Origin: Prevotella sp.
Lineage (GTDB): Bacteria; Bacteroidota; Bacteroidia; Bacteroidales; Bacteroidaceae
Assembly: GCA_024697405.1 (NCBI GenBank)
Contig: JAILFU010000180.1
Location: 1-64,000 of the forward strand
DNA length: 64,000 bases
Reading direction: 5' to 3'
In this document: positions 18,546 through 31,400 of the stretch, piece by piece
Numbering within the stretch: the first letter of the stretch is position 1
How the letters are laid out: each line of letters begins with the position of its first letter
Program-made: the position numbers and the translations under genes
The notes under the pieces: model-generated
Database searches by the model: none
What the model saw: the letters and a program-made list of their open reading frames with translations, nothing else
What the model was told of the DNA's origin: nothing

Positions 18546-20552
18546 ATGAATATGAAAACCAACAGACGAGCAGTTGTGGCTGCTTTATTCATGGCTACCA
18601 TGATGGCCAGTACGGCCCAGGCCGAGGAAAAACAATTCAACAGTCCGGACGGGAAGATCAGTGTGACGGTGAACGACGAGGGCGGCAAGCCCACCTACGC
18701 CGTGAAATTCGACGGCGCATCCATGCTGGAGCGCTCTCCGCTGGGCGTGAAGGCTAATTACGCTGACCTTACCCAGCAGCTAACCCTGAAAAGCTGCGAC
18801 TTAAAGACAGTCACCGACCAGTATGACCTGAAGACATGGAAGCAAAGCCATGTCAGCTATCAGGCCACCGAGGCCGTCTGCCAGTTCAACCAGGGAGAAT
18901 GGCATGCCCTCGACATCATCTTCCGTGTCAGCAACCGCGACGTGGCCTTCTCCTATAAATTGTACCCGAAGCGGGCGCGTGGTGGCGAGACGCTCGTCGC
19001 GGTCGTTGAGAACGAGGCCAGCGGTTTCGTCCTCCCTGACGGCACCACGACGTTCCTCTGTCCGCAGTCCAGGCCCATGGGCGGTTTCGCCCGCACTTCG
19101 CCCAGCTACGAGACAGGTTACTCCTACGATGACGAGATGGGTAAGAACGGCTGGGGCGAAGGCTACTCGTTCCCCTGCCTGTTTAAGGTTCCCTATGCTG
19201 CGACACCGTCGCAGCAAAGCACAACGGGGTGGGTGCTTATCAGCGAGACCGGCACCGACGGCGACTACGTGGCCTGCCGCCTGCTGAACGACGGTGGGGC
19301 AAAGTACAAGATTGGCTTCCCCCAGCCGGGTGAGCTGAACGGTCATGGCTCTACCTCTGCCGCTGTCAGTCTGCCTTGCCAGACGCCCTGGCGCACCATC
19401 ACCCTTGGTGCGTCGCTGGCTCCCATCGTCGAGAGCACCGTGGCCAACGACCTCGTACAGCCGAAGTACAAGGCCTCGAAGGACTACACCTACGGCAAGG
19501 GCTCCTGGTCGTGGATTATCGGCATGGACGGCAGCTGCAACTTCGACGAGCAGAAGCGCTACATCGACTTCTCTGCTGCCATGGGCTGGCGCTCCGTATT
19601 GGTAGATGCCCTCTGGGACAAGCAGATAGGCTATGAGAAGATGGAGGAGCTGGCCCGCTATGGCCGCTCGAAGGGCGTAGGTCTCTTCCTCTGGTATAAC
19701 AGCAATGGTGCCTGGAACGACGCCCCGCAGTCGCCGAAGGACAAAATGGACAAGAGTGCTGCCCGTCGCAAGGAGATGGCTTGGATGCAGAAGAACGGCA
19801 TTCTCGGCATCAAGGTCGACTTCTTCGGTGGCGACAAGCAGCCCATGATGCAGCTCTACGAGGATATCCTCACCGACGCCAACGACTTCGGCCTGCAGGT
19901 CATCTTCCACGGATGCACCCTGCCTCGAGGCTGGGAGCGCATGTACCCCAACTATGTTGCTAGTGAGGCCGTGCTTGCCAGTGAGAACCTCCATTTCGGA
20001 CAGGGCGCCTGCGATGCCGAGGCCCAGAATGCCTGCACTCACGTCTTCATCCGCAATGTCGTGGCCTCTATGGATTTCGGCGGTTCCACGCTGAACAAGC
20101 ATTACAATGCCGACAACCAGCATGGCACCACCCGCCGCACCAGCGATGTCTTCGCCCTGGCTACCGCCGTGCTCTTCCAGAGCAGTGTCCAGCATTTCGC
20201 CATGGCTCCCAACAACCTGACCGATGCCCCCGACTGGGCCGTGCAGTTCATGAAAGACGTGCCGACGCAGTGGGACGAGGTGAAGTTTATCGACGGCTAT
20301 CCCGGCAAGTATGCCATTATCGCTCGTCGCAGTGGGCAGAAATGGTATGTTGCCGCTATTTGTGCCCAGGCTGATCCTGTGAAGATGAAGCTCGACCTCA
20401 GCCCCTTCTTTGCCAAGGGCACGGCAGTCACTGCCTATACCGACGATGCCCAGCTCAAAGGCAAGTCGCAGACGCTGACCTTGAAGAACCTCTCCTTCAA
20501 GGCTGAGATTCCCCAGAACGGTGCCCTCCTCATCGTTGGTGATGCGAAATAA
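18546..20552 (+). CDS. Secreted GH97 glycosidase, retaining alpha-galactosidase type
   Basis: 668 residues with a signal peptide ending in STAQA. The N-terminal beta-sandwich (SPDGKISVTVN) precedes the (beta/alpha)8 barrel with WSWIIGMDGS, DALWD and GIKVDFFGGD. The aspartate at residue 425 in KVDFF corresponds to the nucleophile of retaining GH97 alpha-galactosidases, whereas inverting SusB-type enzymes use glutamates instead. I infer release of alpha-galactose or beta-L-arabinopyranose from xylan side chains. It lies 10 bases after GH95, clearly in the same operon. Confidence 0.87.
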   Translation: MNMKTNRRAVVAALFMATMMASTAQAEEKQFNSPDGKISVTVNDEGGKPTYAVKFDGASMLERSPLGVKANYADLTQQLTLKSCDLKTVTDQYDLKTWKQSHVSYQATEAVCQFNQGEWHALDIIFRVSNRDVAFSYKLYPKRARGGETLVAVVENEASGFVLPDGTTTFLCPQSRPMGGFARTSPSYETGYSYDDEMGKNGWGEGYSFPCLFKVPYAATPSQQSTTGWVLISETGTDGDYVACRLLNDGGAKYKIGFPQPGELNGHGSTSAAVSLPCQTPWRTITLGASLAPIVESTVANDLVQPKYKASKDYTYGKGSWSWIIGMDGSCNFDEQKRYIDFSAAMGWRSVLVDALWDKQIGYEKMEELARYGRSKGVGLFLWYNSNGAWNDAPQSPKDKMDKSAARRKEMAWMQKNGILGIKVDFFGGDKQPMMQLYEDILTDANDFGLQVIFHGCTLPRGWERMYPNYVASEAVLASENLHFGQGACDAEAQNACTHVFIRNVVASMDFGGSTLNKHYNADNQHGTTRRTSDVFALATAVLFQSSVQHFAMAPNNLTDAPDWAVQFMKDVPTQWDEVKFIDGYPGKYAIIARRSGQKWYVAAICAQADPVKMKLDLSPFFAKGTAVTAYTDDAQLKGKSQTLTLKNLSFKAEIPQNGALLIVGDAK

Positions 20553-20615
20553 GAAATAAGGAGTAAGTAATTAGGAATAAAAGGAATAAGGAGTAAGTAA
20601 TAATAAGTAAGAAGT

Positions 20616-22670
20616 ATGAAAAAGCTGTTTTTAAGTTTGTCATTTTTCATTTTCCATTTTTCATTTAGCGTAGCGCAAAACCCCTATCTGCCCCTGTGGG
20701 AGCATGTGCCCGACGGCGAGCCCCGCGTGTTTGAAGACCCCGATAATCCCGGTAAGCTGCGTGCCTATATCATCGGCTCTCACGACGTGAACTACTCCGC
20801 CTACTGCGGCCCCGACATCCGCATGTGGTCGGCCCCTGTAGAAGACCTCAGCCAGTGGCGCGACGAAGGTCCCATCTTCACCTGGTATGTCGACGGCCAG
20901 TGGGACACGATGTATGCCCCCGACCTTGTCTGCACCACCGACCGTGCCACAGGCAAGAAGACCTACTGGCTCTATCCCCACAGCCGTGGCTGGCGGCGTA
21001 CGCCGATGGTGTGTAAGGGCGACCGTCCCAATGGCCCCTTCACCCCTGTCAACCTCACGGATGACGGTCGTCAGTGCCTCCCCGGCTCGCTCATCGACTT
21101 CGACCCCTCGGTGTTCATCGAGACCATCACCGACAAGAAGGACAAGGACTATGACATCGGCTACCGTGCCTACGTGTTCTACGGCTTCCAGCATTCCACT
21201 GCCGTTGAACTCGACCAGAAGACGATGTACTCCAAGCGGGAGGGCACAGAGCCTATTGACCCCTTCATCCCCGCCAGCAGTGCCGACGGCCGTCTGCTCG
21301 ACAAGGCTGGCAGTGAGTACAAGGCCCTCTATGAAGGACAGAACCCGCTTGACTTCAACTTCTTCGAGGCAAGCAGCATCCGTCAGGTGGGCAATAAGTA
21401 CGTGATGGTGTTCTCCGGCTATAGCGGCAAGGAATACGGCCTGGGCAATACCAACTCCGCCCTGCGCTATGCCTTCGGCGACTCACCCCTCGGCCCCTGG
21501 CGCTCCGGCGGCGTGCTGGTTGACTCCCGTGGCGTCGTGCTCAACGAGGATGGCTCGAAGCTCATCACCACCAATTTCGGCCACAACACCCACGGCTCGC
21601 TTCAGGAGATCAACGGCCAGTGGTATGTCTTCTACCATCGTCCTCCCCGTGGCTTCGGCAATGCCCGTCAGGCCATGGTGGCTCCCGTGAAGATTACATG
21701 GGACAAGAAGCCTGTGGCCAAGGGTGGGGTAGTGAAGATTACGGGCTACGACCCCTACGCCAAGGATAATGTGTGGACAGCCAAGGCCAGCGATGGCAAT
21801 GAATATACCGGTGCCGAGGTTACCAGCGAGGGCTTCCAGATTTTCGGTCTGCCTCCCTATGCCTACTATAGCGCCGGCTACGCCTGTTTCGTCTATGGCC
21901 CCAACGCCAACAACTGGATGCAGGACAACCACGACGTGTGGAACAACTCGATGGACCTGGCCGGTATCCAGAACGGCGGCATCGTCGGCTTTAAGTACTT
22001 CGGTTTCGGCGGTCTGGCTCAGGACACCAAGGGCTGCAAGGCATTCGAGGGCACGAAGAAGGGCGACGGTGTCTATCTGAACCTCTACCTGACACCCAGC
22101 AACAAGGGCGACTTCAAGATTCATGTCATGCTCGACGACCCCTGGAAGGGTCAGGAAATTGCCGTTGAAACCATGGCTGGCAGTAACAACATGGCCAGGA
22201 TGGTAGCCATCCCCGTTCCCGCCGTCGAGGGTCTTACCGGCAAGCACGCCATCTACCTCGTCGTGGAAGGCCCCGAGGTGCAGCAGCCCCAGCAGCCGCA
22301 GGGCCGTCCGCAGTTCGGTCGTGGTCCTCAGCAGCCGCAGCGTCCGCAGGGTCTGTTCGACCTCCACGGCATCGGCTTCTCCAAGGGAGCCACCTCCATC
22401 ACAGCATTCGTTCCCAAAGTGCCGCAGGTCACCATCACCGCCGACGGCCAGAAGCTGAACATCCCCACGACACCCGTGCGCTTCAACGCCCAGAACGGTT
22501 TCTCTGAGCAGAACCGCTATCAGGTGTATGGCCGCCTGTTGAAAGGCAGCAAGCTGGAGGCTACGTCCGATGTGCCTGGCGTGAAGTTCGACATCAGCCC
22601 CGTCGTAGAGGGTCGTGCCACCATCAAGGCCACCTATCAGGGAAATACGAAGATATTCTTAATTAACTAA
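20616..22670 (+). CDS. Secreted GH43-like enzyme with C-terminal beta module and Gln/Pro-rich insert
   Basis: 684 residues; the signal peptide ends at FSVAQ. The propeller has candidate catalytic D33 (VPDGEPRV), D163 (IDFDPSVF) and E251 (FNFFEASSI). Residues ~375-600 form a CBM6-like sandwich, broken near residues 550-575 by a low-complexity segment (PQQPQGRPQFG, PQQPQRPQG). The likely role is arabinofuranosidase, xylosidase or galactosidase on xylan fragments. The 63-base spacer before it is an AAGGAGTAAGTAAT repeat. The subfamily is less certain than for the other two GH43 genes. Confidence 0.78.
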   Translation: MKKLFLSLSFFIFHFSFSVAQNPYLPLWEHVPDGEPRVFEDPDNPGKLRAYIIGSHDVNYSAYCGPDIRMWSAPVEDLSQWRDEGPIFTWYVDGQWDTMYAPDLVCTTDRATGKKTYWLYPHSRGWRRTPMVCKGDRPNGPFTPVNLTDDGRQCLPGSLIDFDPSVFIETITDKKDKDYDIGYRAYVFYGFQHSTAVELDQKTMYSKREGTEPIDPFIPASSADGRLLDKAGSEYKALYEGQNPLDFNFFEASSIRQVGNKYVMVFSGYSGKEYGLGNTNSALRYAFGDSPLGPWRSGGVLVDSRGVVLNEDGSKLITTNFGHNTHGSLQEINGQWYVFYHRPPRGFGNARQAMVAPVKITWDKKPVAKGGVVKITGYDPYAKDNVWTAKASDGNEYTGAEVTSEGFQIFGLPPYAYYSAGYACFVYGPNANNWMQDNHDVWNNSMDLAGIQNGGIVGFKYFGFGGLAQDTKGCKAFEGTKKGDGVYLNLYLTPSNKGDFKIHVMLDDPWKGQEIAVETMAGSNNMARMVAIPVPAVEGLTGKHAIYLVVEGPEVQQPQQPQGRPQFGRGPQQPQRPQGLFDLHGIGFSKGATSITAFVPKVPQVTITADGQKLNIPTTPVRFNAQNGFSEQNRYQVYGRLLKGSKLEATSDVPGVKFDISPVVEGRATIKATYQGNTKIFLIN

Positions 22671-22681
22671 TAATTAACTAA

Positions 22682-24824
<2,143 letters not shown>

Positions 24825-24946
24825 TATCTTTTAGAAGTAGATTCCTTTCCCTCCTTACTCCACCGCTCGACCTTGGTCGCTTGCCTAAGCAAGAACTCCT
24901 TACTCCACAACTCCTTTCCCTCTTCACCTCCTTTACTCCTATAATT

Positions 24947-27427
24947 ATGAGAAAATCTTTGTCAATCCTATTGCTCACCGCCTTCGCTCTTGCTACGCAG
25001 GCGGCTGAGTCTTTTGTGTCCTTTGAGCCTGTGGCCGACGGTTTAGAGCTTACTGCCGGCACCATCAGCTACAGCGAGCAGGACTACGATGGCGTGAAGA
25101 TTGCCATCGGCAATCTGAAGACCGACATGCAGCGTACCATCGGCCACGAGGCCGCCGTGCTCGTGGGCACCGTGGGCAAGAATGCCGACATCGACCGTCT
25201 GCTGAAGCAGGGCGTGCTGCCCGACCTGAAGGGGCGCCGCGAGAAATATGTCATCACCGTGGCCGACGGCCGTCTGGTCATTGCTGGCAGCGACCGCCGT
25301 GGCACCATCTACGGCATCTACGAGCTCAGCCGCCAGCTGGGTGTCTCGCCGTGGTACTGGTGGGCCGACGTGCCCGTGCAGTCGCATGCCCGTGCCTTTG
25401 TGAAGCGCGGTATCTACACCGACGGCGAGCCCTCAGTGGAGTTCCGTGGCATCTTCCTCAACGACGAGGCCCCCTGCCTCACCTCGTGGGTGAAGAACAC
25501 CTGGGGCACCGACTACGGCGACCACCGCTTCTATGAGAAAGTCTTCGAGCTCATCCTCCGGCTGAAGGGCAACATGATGTGGCCCGCCATGTGGGGATGG
25601 GCCTTCTATGCCGACGACCCGGAGAACGGCAAGACCGCCGACCGCATGGGTGTGATGATGGGCACCAGCCACCACGAGCCTATGGCCCGCAACCATCAGG
25701 AGTATGCCCGCCGCCGCAGCGAGTGGGGCGCATGGAACTACCAGACCAACCAGGAGAAGCTCGACCAGTTCTTCCGTGAGGGCATAGAGCGCATGAAAGG
25801 CACCGAGGACATCGTCACCATCGGCATGCGTGGCGACGGCGACGAGGCCATGAGCGACCAGGCCGACACCGGGCTGATGGAGCGCATCATCAACAACCAG
25901 CGCCGCATCATCAAGGACGTGACCAAGAAGCCCGCCGAGAAGACCACGCAGGTGTGGGCACTCTATAAAGAGGTGCAGGACTACTACGACGCTGGCCTCC
26001 GTGTGCCCGACGACGTGATGATTCTCATCAGCGACGACAACTGGGGCGACATCCGCCGCGTGCCCGTCAACGCGAAGGAGCGCAGCCGCAAGGGCGGCTG
26101 GGGCATCTACTACCACGTGGACTACGTAGGTGCTCCCCGCAACACGAAGTGGCTCAATGTCACCCAGACCCAGCAGATGTTCGAACAGCTCTCACTGGCC
26201 TACGACTTCGGCATTCAGCGCATGTGGATTCTCAACGTCGGCGACCTGAAGCCCATGGAGTACCCCATCCAGCTCTTCATGGACATGGCCTGGAACCCCA
26301 AGGAATACACGCTCCAGACCGTCACCGACCACACCCGCCGCTTCTTTGCCACGGCTCTCAGTGGGGAAACAGCCCAGGAGGCCGCCTCTATCTACAACCA
26401 GAACTGCCAGTACATGGCCCGCGTCACTCCAGAGATGCTCGATGCCCGCACCTACAGTCTCCCGTCGGGCGAGTGGCGACAGGTGGCCGACGACTACCAG
26501 CGCCTGGAGCTGCGCGCGCTGCGCCTCTACGACGACATCCCCGTCCAGGCCCGCGACTTCTACCGCCAGCTCGTCCTCTTCCCCGTGCAGGCCATGGCCA
26601 ACCTCTACGACATGTACTACGCCCAGGCCATGAACCAGCAGCTGGCTAAGGACGGCAACCCCGACGCCAACCTCTGGGCAGTCCGCGTGGCCCAGTGCTT
26701 CCGCCGCGACTCCCTGCTCTGTCTCTCCTACAACAAGGACATTGCCGGAGGCAAGTGGAACGGCATGATGACCCAGAAGCACATCGGCTACCGCTCGTGG
26801 AACGACAACTTCCGCGCCGACACCATGCCGCGCACCACGCAGGTGACCACCGAAGGGCCATCGCCTGCCGGAGGCTACACCTTCACACCCAGTGCCGGAT
26901 ATGTCTCCATGGAGGCCGAGCACTTCTTCTCTGCCCAGGCCACCGAGGGCACTGCGTGGACCGTCTACCCCTACTACGGACGCACCCGCAGCGCCGTCGC
27001 CCTCACGCCCTACACCCAGCCCGTAGGCGATGCTGTCCTGACCTACCGCTTCTCCCTCCCCCAGAACGTCCCAACCTCCGTGAAGGTGCACGTCGTAGTG
27101 AAGTCTACACTCGACTTCCTTAACGTCGGCGGCTTTGAGTATTCCGTCAGCCTCGACGGCGGGGAGCCTCAGACGGTCAACTTCAACAAGACGCTCGTCG
27201 ACCGTCAGCCCTACATGTACTCCGACTACTATCCCGCCGTGGCCCGTCGCATCGTCGAGAAGACGGTAGAGCTGCCCGTCGCGCAGGCCGACATCCACGA
27301 GCTGACCATCCGCCCACGCCATCCCGGCATCGTCTTCGAGAAGATTGTCGTCGACTTCGGCGGCTACCAGCCTTCCTACCTCTTCATGCCGGAGTCGCCC
27401 TGCCAGCGAAGTCTGGCCGCAGAGTAG
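24947..27427 (+). CDS. Secreted GH115 alpha-glucuronidase
   Basis: 826 residues from the ATG at 24947, which gives the signal peptide MRKSLSILLLTAFALATQAA. GH115 marks include YELSRQLGVSPWYWWADVPV, LNDEAPCLTSW, LILRLKGNMMWPAMW, GTSHHEPMARN, and ISDDNWGDIRR. The C-terminal ~180 residues form the accessory beta module. The enzyme removes (4-O-methyl)glucuronic acid from internal xylose residues of xylan. It is the last gene of the hemicellulose run. A scrap homologous to its 3' end reappears at 28343-28461. Confidence 0.92.
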   Translation: MRKSLSILLLTAFALATQAAESFVSFEPVADGLELTAGTISYSEQDYDGVKIAIGNLKTDMQRTIGHEAAVLVGTVGKNADIDRLLKQGVLPDLKGRREKYVITVADGRLVIAGSDRRGTIYGIYELSRQLGVSPWYWWADVPVQSHARAFVKRGIYTDGEPSVEFRGIFLNDEAPCLTSWVKNTWGTDYGDHRFYEKVFELILRLKGNMMWPAMWGWAFYADDPENGKTADRMGVMMGTSHHEPMARNHQEYARRRSEWGAWNYQTNQEKLDQFFREGIERMKGTEDIVTIGMRGDGDEAMSDQADTGLMERIINNQRRIIKDVTKKPAEKTTQVWALYKEVQDYYDAGLRVPDDVMILISDDNWGDIRRVPVNAKERSRKGGWGIYYHVDYVGAPRNTKWLNVTQTQQMFEQLSLAYDFGIQRMWILNVGDLKPMEYPIQLFMDMAWNPKEYTLQTVTDHTRRFFATALSGETAQEAASIYNQNCQYMARVTPEMLDARTYSLPSGEWRQVADDYQRLELRALRLYDDIPVQARDFYRQLVLFPVQAMANLYDMYYAQAMNQQLAKDGNPDANLWAVRVAQCFRRDSLLCLSYNKDIAGGKWNGMMTQKHIGYRSWNDNFRADTMPRTTQVTTEGPSPAGGYTFTPSAGYVSMEAEHFFSAQATEGTAWTVYPYYGRTRSAVALTPYTQPVGDAVLTYRFSLPQNVPTSVKVHVVVKSTLDFLNVGGFEYSVSLDGGEPQTVNFNKTLVDRQPYMYSDYYPAVARRIVEKTVELPVAQADIHELTIRPRHPGIVFEKIVVDFGGYQPSYLFMPESPCQRSLAAE

Positions 27428-27639
27428 CAGGCCATTGTCAAGCCATTCTCTGCCCAGGGTTTACACTTAACGATAGAAAAGGCTATGTCGGTTTGAACGA
27501 CAGGTTTTTAGCAAATGATTATCCGCCGTCAGGTGGCTCGCCTTCTCCGGGGGGTGCTTCACACCGCCCGGCTATTGAGAGCCGACTCCTTCGCGGTCAC
27601 ACAAAAGTTCAACCGTACCAGGTCGAAATATCGTAATTT

Positions 27640-28110
27640 CGTTGGGGGCTCGCGCGTGTGCATATTATACGCGCGAGAAAAAGGTGCTACAGGCACTACA
27701 GGAGCATCTAACAAGTTGGTTTATAAACATTTGTTGGTAGCTACAAGGCTTTAAATGGAGCTACCGAAGTAGCTACAGGCCGATTTCTCAATTTTGCGGT
27801 ATGTAACATGCCGGATGTTACATACTGCAAAGTATTGGGAGAGAGAAACTGAGAAATGGCGTTCGCGTTTTTTCGTCCCAAGCCTTGGGACGAAAAAATA
27901 GCGTTCGTATTTTTTCAAACGGCGTTCGTATTTTTTCAAACGGCGTTCGTTTTTTCCCAAACGGAGACTCCGTTAGTGAGAAGGTTGACTGTAGCTACTA
28001 CGGTAGCTCCATTTAAAGTCCTGTAGCTACCAACAACGAATTAAATGTCAGCTGGTTAAGTGGCAAAGTAGCTCCTGTAGCGCCTTTTTTCTACTATTAG
28101 GATAATCATA
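27640..28110. repeat. Composite palindromic element, copy 1
   Basis: Outer arms are inverted relative to each other: AAAAAGGTGCTACAGGCACT and GTTGGTAGCTACAAGG on the left, CTGTAGCTACCAACAACG and GCTCCTGTAGCGCCTTTTTT on the right. The left end carries a CTCGCGCGT...ATACGCGCGAG palindrome (27648-27676). The centre holds a stem (ATGTAACAT/ATGTTACAT, 27801-27823), a perfect hairpin CGTCCCAAG-C-CTTGGGACG flanked by T6 and A6 (27868-27898), and 21-base tandem units (CAAACGGCGTTCGTATTTTTT) at 27901-27957. It shares its plan with 55405-55835. Confidence 0.75.
27868..27898. terminator. Perfect hairpin with A and T tracts; possible bidirectional terminator
   Basis: A 9-base-pair stem, CGTCCCAAG with CTTGGGACG around a single C, is flanked by TTTTTT and AAAAAA that extend the pairing. 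It could stop transcripts arriving from the GH115 operon, but it is also an internal part of the composite element. Confidence 0.45.
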
Positions 28111-28146
28111 TTTAGCAAAATCCTTGGATGGTTGCCAGAAAATGCT

Positions 28147-28154
28147 TACCTTTG
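28147..28154 (+). promoter_or_regulatory. Promoter before the 54-residue ORF
   Basis: TACCTTTG lies 22 bases before the ATG at 28176, with TTGG at 28124-28127 exactly 19 bases upstream of the box. This is a fair match to TTTG-N19-TAxxTTTG. Confidence 0.55.
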
Positions 28155-28175
28155 CACCGTCATAGAGTAATTTGT

Positions 28176-28340
28176 ATGGAACAGGCGAAAAACTATCCGA
28201 CAGTCGAGTCGATACGCTCAGACATAAAGGCCCTGCCTGAGAAGGATTTCCTGAACGTGCTTTCCAAGTTGTTCGGTGAGTCACCATTGCCAGCCGCGCT
28301 AACCTCGTTTGAAAGCAAGTTCCTGTATGCTGACGGCTAA
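28176..28340 (+). CDS. 54-residue hypothetical protein, possibly a truncated gene start
   Basis: The product begins MEQAKNYPTVESIRSDIKAL and ends FESKFLYADG; it has no signal peptide or membrane segment and reads as two or three amphipathic helices. It has a good promoter just upstream. I do not recognise it. Two bases after its stop begins a stretch homologous to the end of the GH115 gene, so it may be the remaining N-terminus of a gene disrupted by deletion. It may also be a genuine small protein. Confidence 0.4.
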   Translation: MEQAKNYPTVESIRSDIKALPEKDFLNVLSKLFGESPLPAALTSFESKFLYADG

Positions 28341-28342
28341 TC

Positions 28343-28461
28343 GTCGAGCTGACTTTCCGCCCGAGCCATCCCGGCATCGTCTTCGAGAAGATTGTTGTCG
28401 ACTTCGGCGGCTGCCAGCCCTCCTGCCTCTTCATGCCTGAGTTGCCCTGCCGGCGAAGCAT
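28343..28461 (+). pseudogene. Fragment of a GH115 gene 3' end
   Basis: This ~119-base stretch matches 27296-27415 of the GH115 gene at roughly 85-90 percent by eye, including CATCCCGGCATCGTCTTCGA and GTCGACTTCGGCGGCT in register. It would encode the homologue of HPGIVFEKIVVDFGG but has no start of its own. It is best explained as the scar of a second GH115 copy or of a local duplication. Confidence 0.75.
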
Positions 28462-28497
28462 GAATCCCTCTAATACTAAACTTAATTTGACCATGAT

Positions 28498-31400
28498 ATG
28501 AAAAAGTATTTGTCTTTACTGCCATCAGTCTTGCTGCTGATAGGGACGCTGGCCGCCTACGGACAATCCACGGGTGTAGCTGAGCGTGATGTAACCATTC
28601 TGGAGTCCATCAAGTCTACGGGACTGCAGGCTTTCAACACGGGCTATACCCACAAGGCCAACACCCGCGTGGTGATGGACTGCGAGGCGACGCAGAACAC
28701 GCAGAGAAACTGGGAGGCGCTGCTGGGCGCCCGCCTGTCAGACTACATTTCCAATGCCTTCTGCTTCTTCTCGCGCCACTATAACTATTCCGCTTCCGCA
28801 GTGCAGGATTCACCCTGCTTCAACCGTTCGGGCAATGTGAAAAGCGGTTCAGGCTTTGTCTATGGCGAGCGCATCCTGCTGAGTTGCGAAGGACAGACGG
28901 CCACTTGGTTTCGCTATTCCGACCAAAGCACGGCTGTAGGCAGCGTGACCACTACTGGAACGGCCGACGACGGCAAGACCCCCATGTTTCTGTTTGACCT
29001 AAACACCTCGGCCACCGAGGGCGGCCTGAAGCAGGACAACTCGAAGTCGGTGATGACGCTCTATGGCTGCAGGATTTACGAGGGCGAGACGCTGAAGTGC
29101 GACTTCGTGCCTGCCCGATACAACGGTAAGGCTGGCCTCTACGACCGTGTGAACCACACGTTCAGCGGTTCCCTCACCGACACACCCTTTTTTGCTCCAG
29201 ATCTCGCCAATTATGAGCGTGCCCTCAACGCCATTGTAGACGGCCATAAATACCGCGTGTTTACCGAGGTAGGCGGCCTGAAGTACTATGTCACTGCCGA
29301 CGGCTATCTGACGACCGACATGGCCAGTGCACCTGCGTTCCAGATCAACAAAGTTGCTGGCTATGAGTATGCATACGGCTTCCAGCTCAAGAACGGCAAT
29401 ATCTGTTTCACCAATCCCAGAACTTATTCCGTGGCAGCTTTGACGGAGGGTCATCTGAACACAGCGGACAGGACGGATGGCCCCCGCAGCGATTGGGAAG
29501 CGCAAGTGTTCTTCCTCAACGAGCAGGGCAAGTATGCCATCCGTTCTACGAATGCCCGGAGCGGTGATACTGAATGGAGCTGGATAGGCTGTGCCTACTG
29601 GACGGTCAACGAAGGCCCCTTGGCTGAATATGGCTTCGACATGAACTACGTCTGGCAGCTGGAGGATGGCAGCGTACCTGTCACCGTCACTGAGACGACC
29701 ACTGTCTTAGGGGGTGACTTGACCTACAAGGTGACCGGCGTCGTGAACCTTGACACCCGACTCCGGGTAAACGGCAGACCCACGCTCGTCCTCGACAAGG
29801 GCGCCACGCTCAACGCCCCGATGGGTATTGAAGTGTCTTACAGCCCGGAAGAATGTACCCTCACCATCGAGGGCAGCGGTGCATTGAACGCCTTCGCCGA
29901 AAATGGCGATGCTGCCATCGGCGGTAGCAGAGGTAATCGCTGCGGCACAGTTATCATCCATGGTGGCCAGATAACGGTTAACAGTGGCGATAACAGTGTC
30001 GGTATTGGCCCGGGCCAGTGGGGAGATGTCCATTTTGGCTATCTCACACTCGGCTGGACCAATCCCAGCGACTTCGTATCCGTCAATAGCGTTAAATTCT
30101 ATAATACTGATAGAATCAGTTTTGCCGAGGGCAAGAAATTCCTGGTCGACGGCACCGATACCGAGGCCACTACCGACAACATTGCAGGCCAAAAGCTGTT
30201 ACCCATGACCAGCGACGTCATCACCGAGAGCACCACGCTGCTGGGCGACGGCTGCACGTACTACGTGAACACCGACGTGACCAACGCCAACCGCATCAGG
30301 GTGATGGGCTCGGCTGTGCTGCATCTGGGCGAGGGCGCCACGCTCACCGCCACGAAGGGCTTCCAGGTGGAAGATGACAACACGCTCACCATCGAGGGCG
30401 ACGGCGTGCTGATAGCTACTGCCAGCACCCATGACGCTGCCATCGGCGGCGGCGATGGCAGCGGTAGCGTCCGTGATGTTCCCTACGGACACATCATCAT
30501 TAACGGCGGCAACGTCACCGCCACAGGCGGAGAGGATGGCGCTGGCATCGGCGGCGGCGTGATGAACAGGCCGGGAACCGGCAGCATCACCATCAATGGC
30601 GGCGTGGTCAACGCCACGGGTGGAAAGGAGGCCGCTGGCATCGGCGGCGGTGCTAATTTCTGGTACTCCTCGCCCGATTATGCGGAATGTGGTACGGCTG
30701 GTACCATTATCATCAATGGCGGACAGGTGACGGCCACCGGTGGAACTGACGATAGCAATGCGCTTTATGCGGGCATAGGCCGGGGACTAAACGGCCCGGA
30801 CGACGGCCAGCTGACGCTCGGCTGGACCTTGGAGTCCGACTACCTCCAGGCCAACAGCTACGACGCAGGCACCGTCACCTTTGCCCAGGGCAAGTTCTTC
30901 GCCGTCTATACCGAGGGCACCAAGATTACCCCCGAGAACATCGCCACGGCCAACGGGAAGAAGCTGGTTCCCTGGTTCGAGCCGGGCACCATCGACCTCT
31001 CCGCACTGACCAGCGACCGCAAGGCCAGGAATGGCGACCTGGTGACGGGACGGCTGTCTGGCAACTACAAGATCTCGATTGCCGATGGCGCCACCGTCAC
31101 ACTGCGCGATGTGACCATCAACGGCGTGAGTGAGTTTGATGATGACTACTCTCGCCTCTATGAATGGGCAGGCATCAGCTGCGAGGGCGACGCCACCATC
31201 ATCCTCGAGGGCGAGAACACGGTGAAGGGATTCTTCGCCTACTATCCCGGCATCCACGTGCCTGAGGGCAAGACGCTCACCATCAAGGGCGACGGATCGC
31301 TCGACGCCAGCAGCAACGAATTTGCGGTCAGCATCGACGGAGCGATTGACATCGGCGGAGCGGCAGGCATCGGCGGAGGCTACATGCTCAGCTGTGGCAA

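Noticed and set aside
27515-27754. 79-residue ORF beginning MIIRRQVARLLRG
   Set aside because: It runs into the palindromic element, has no promoter or motif, and its composition reflects the repeat DNA.
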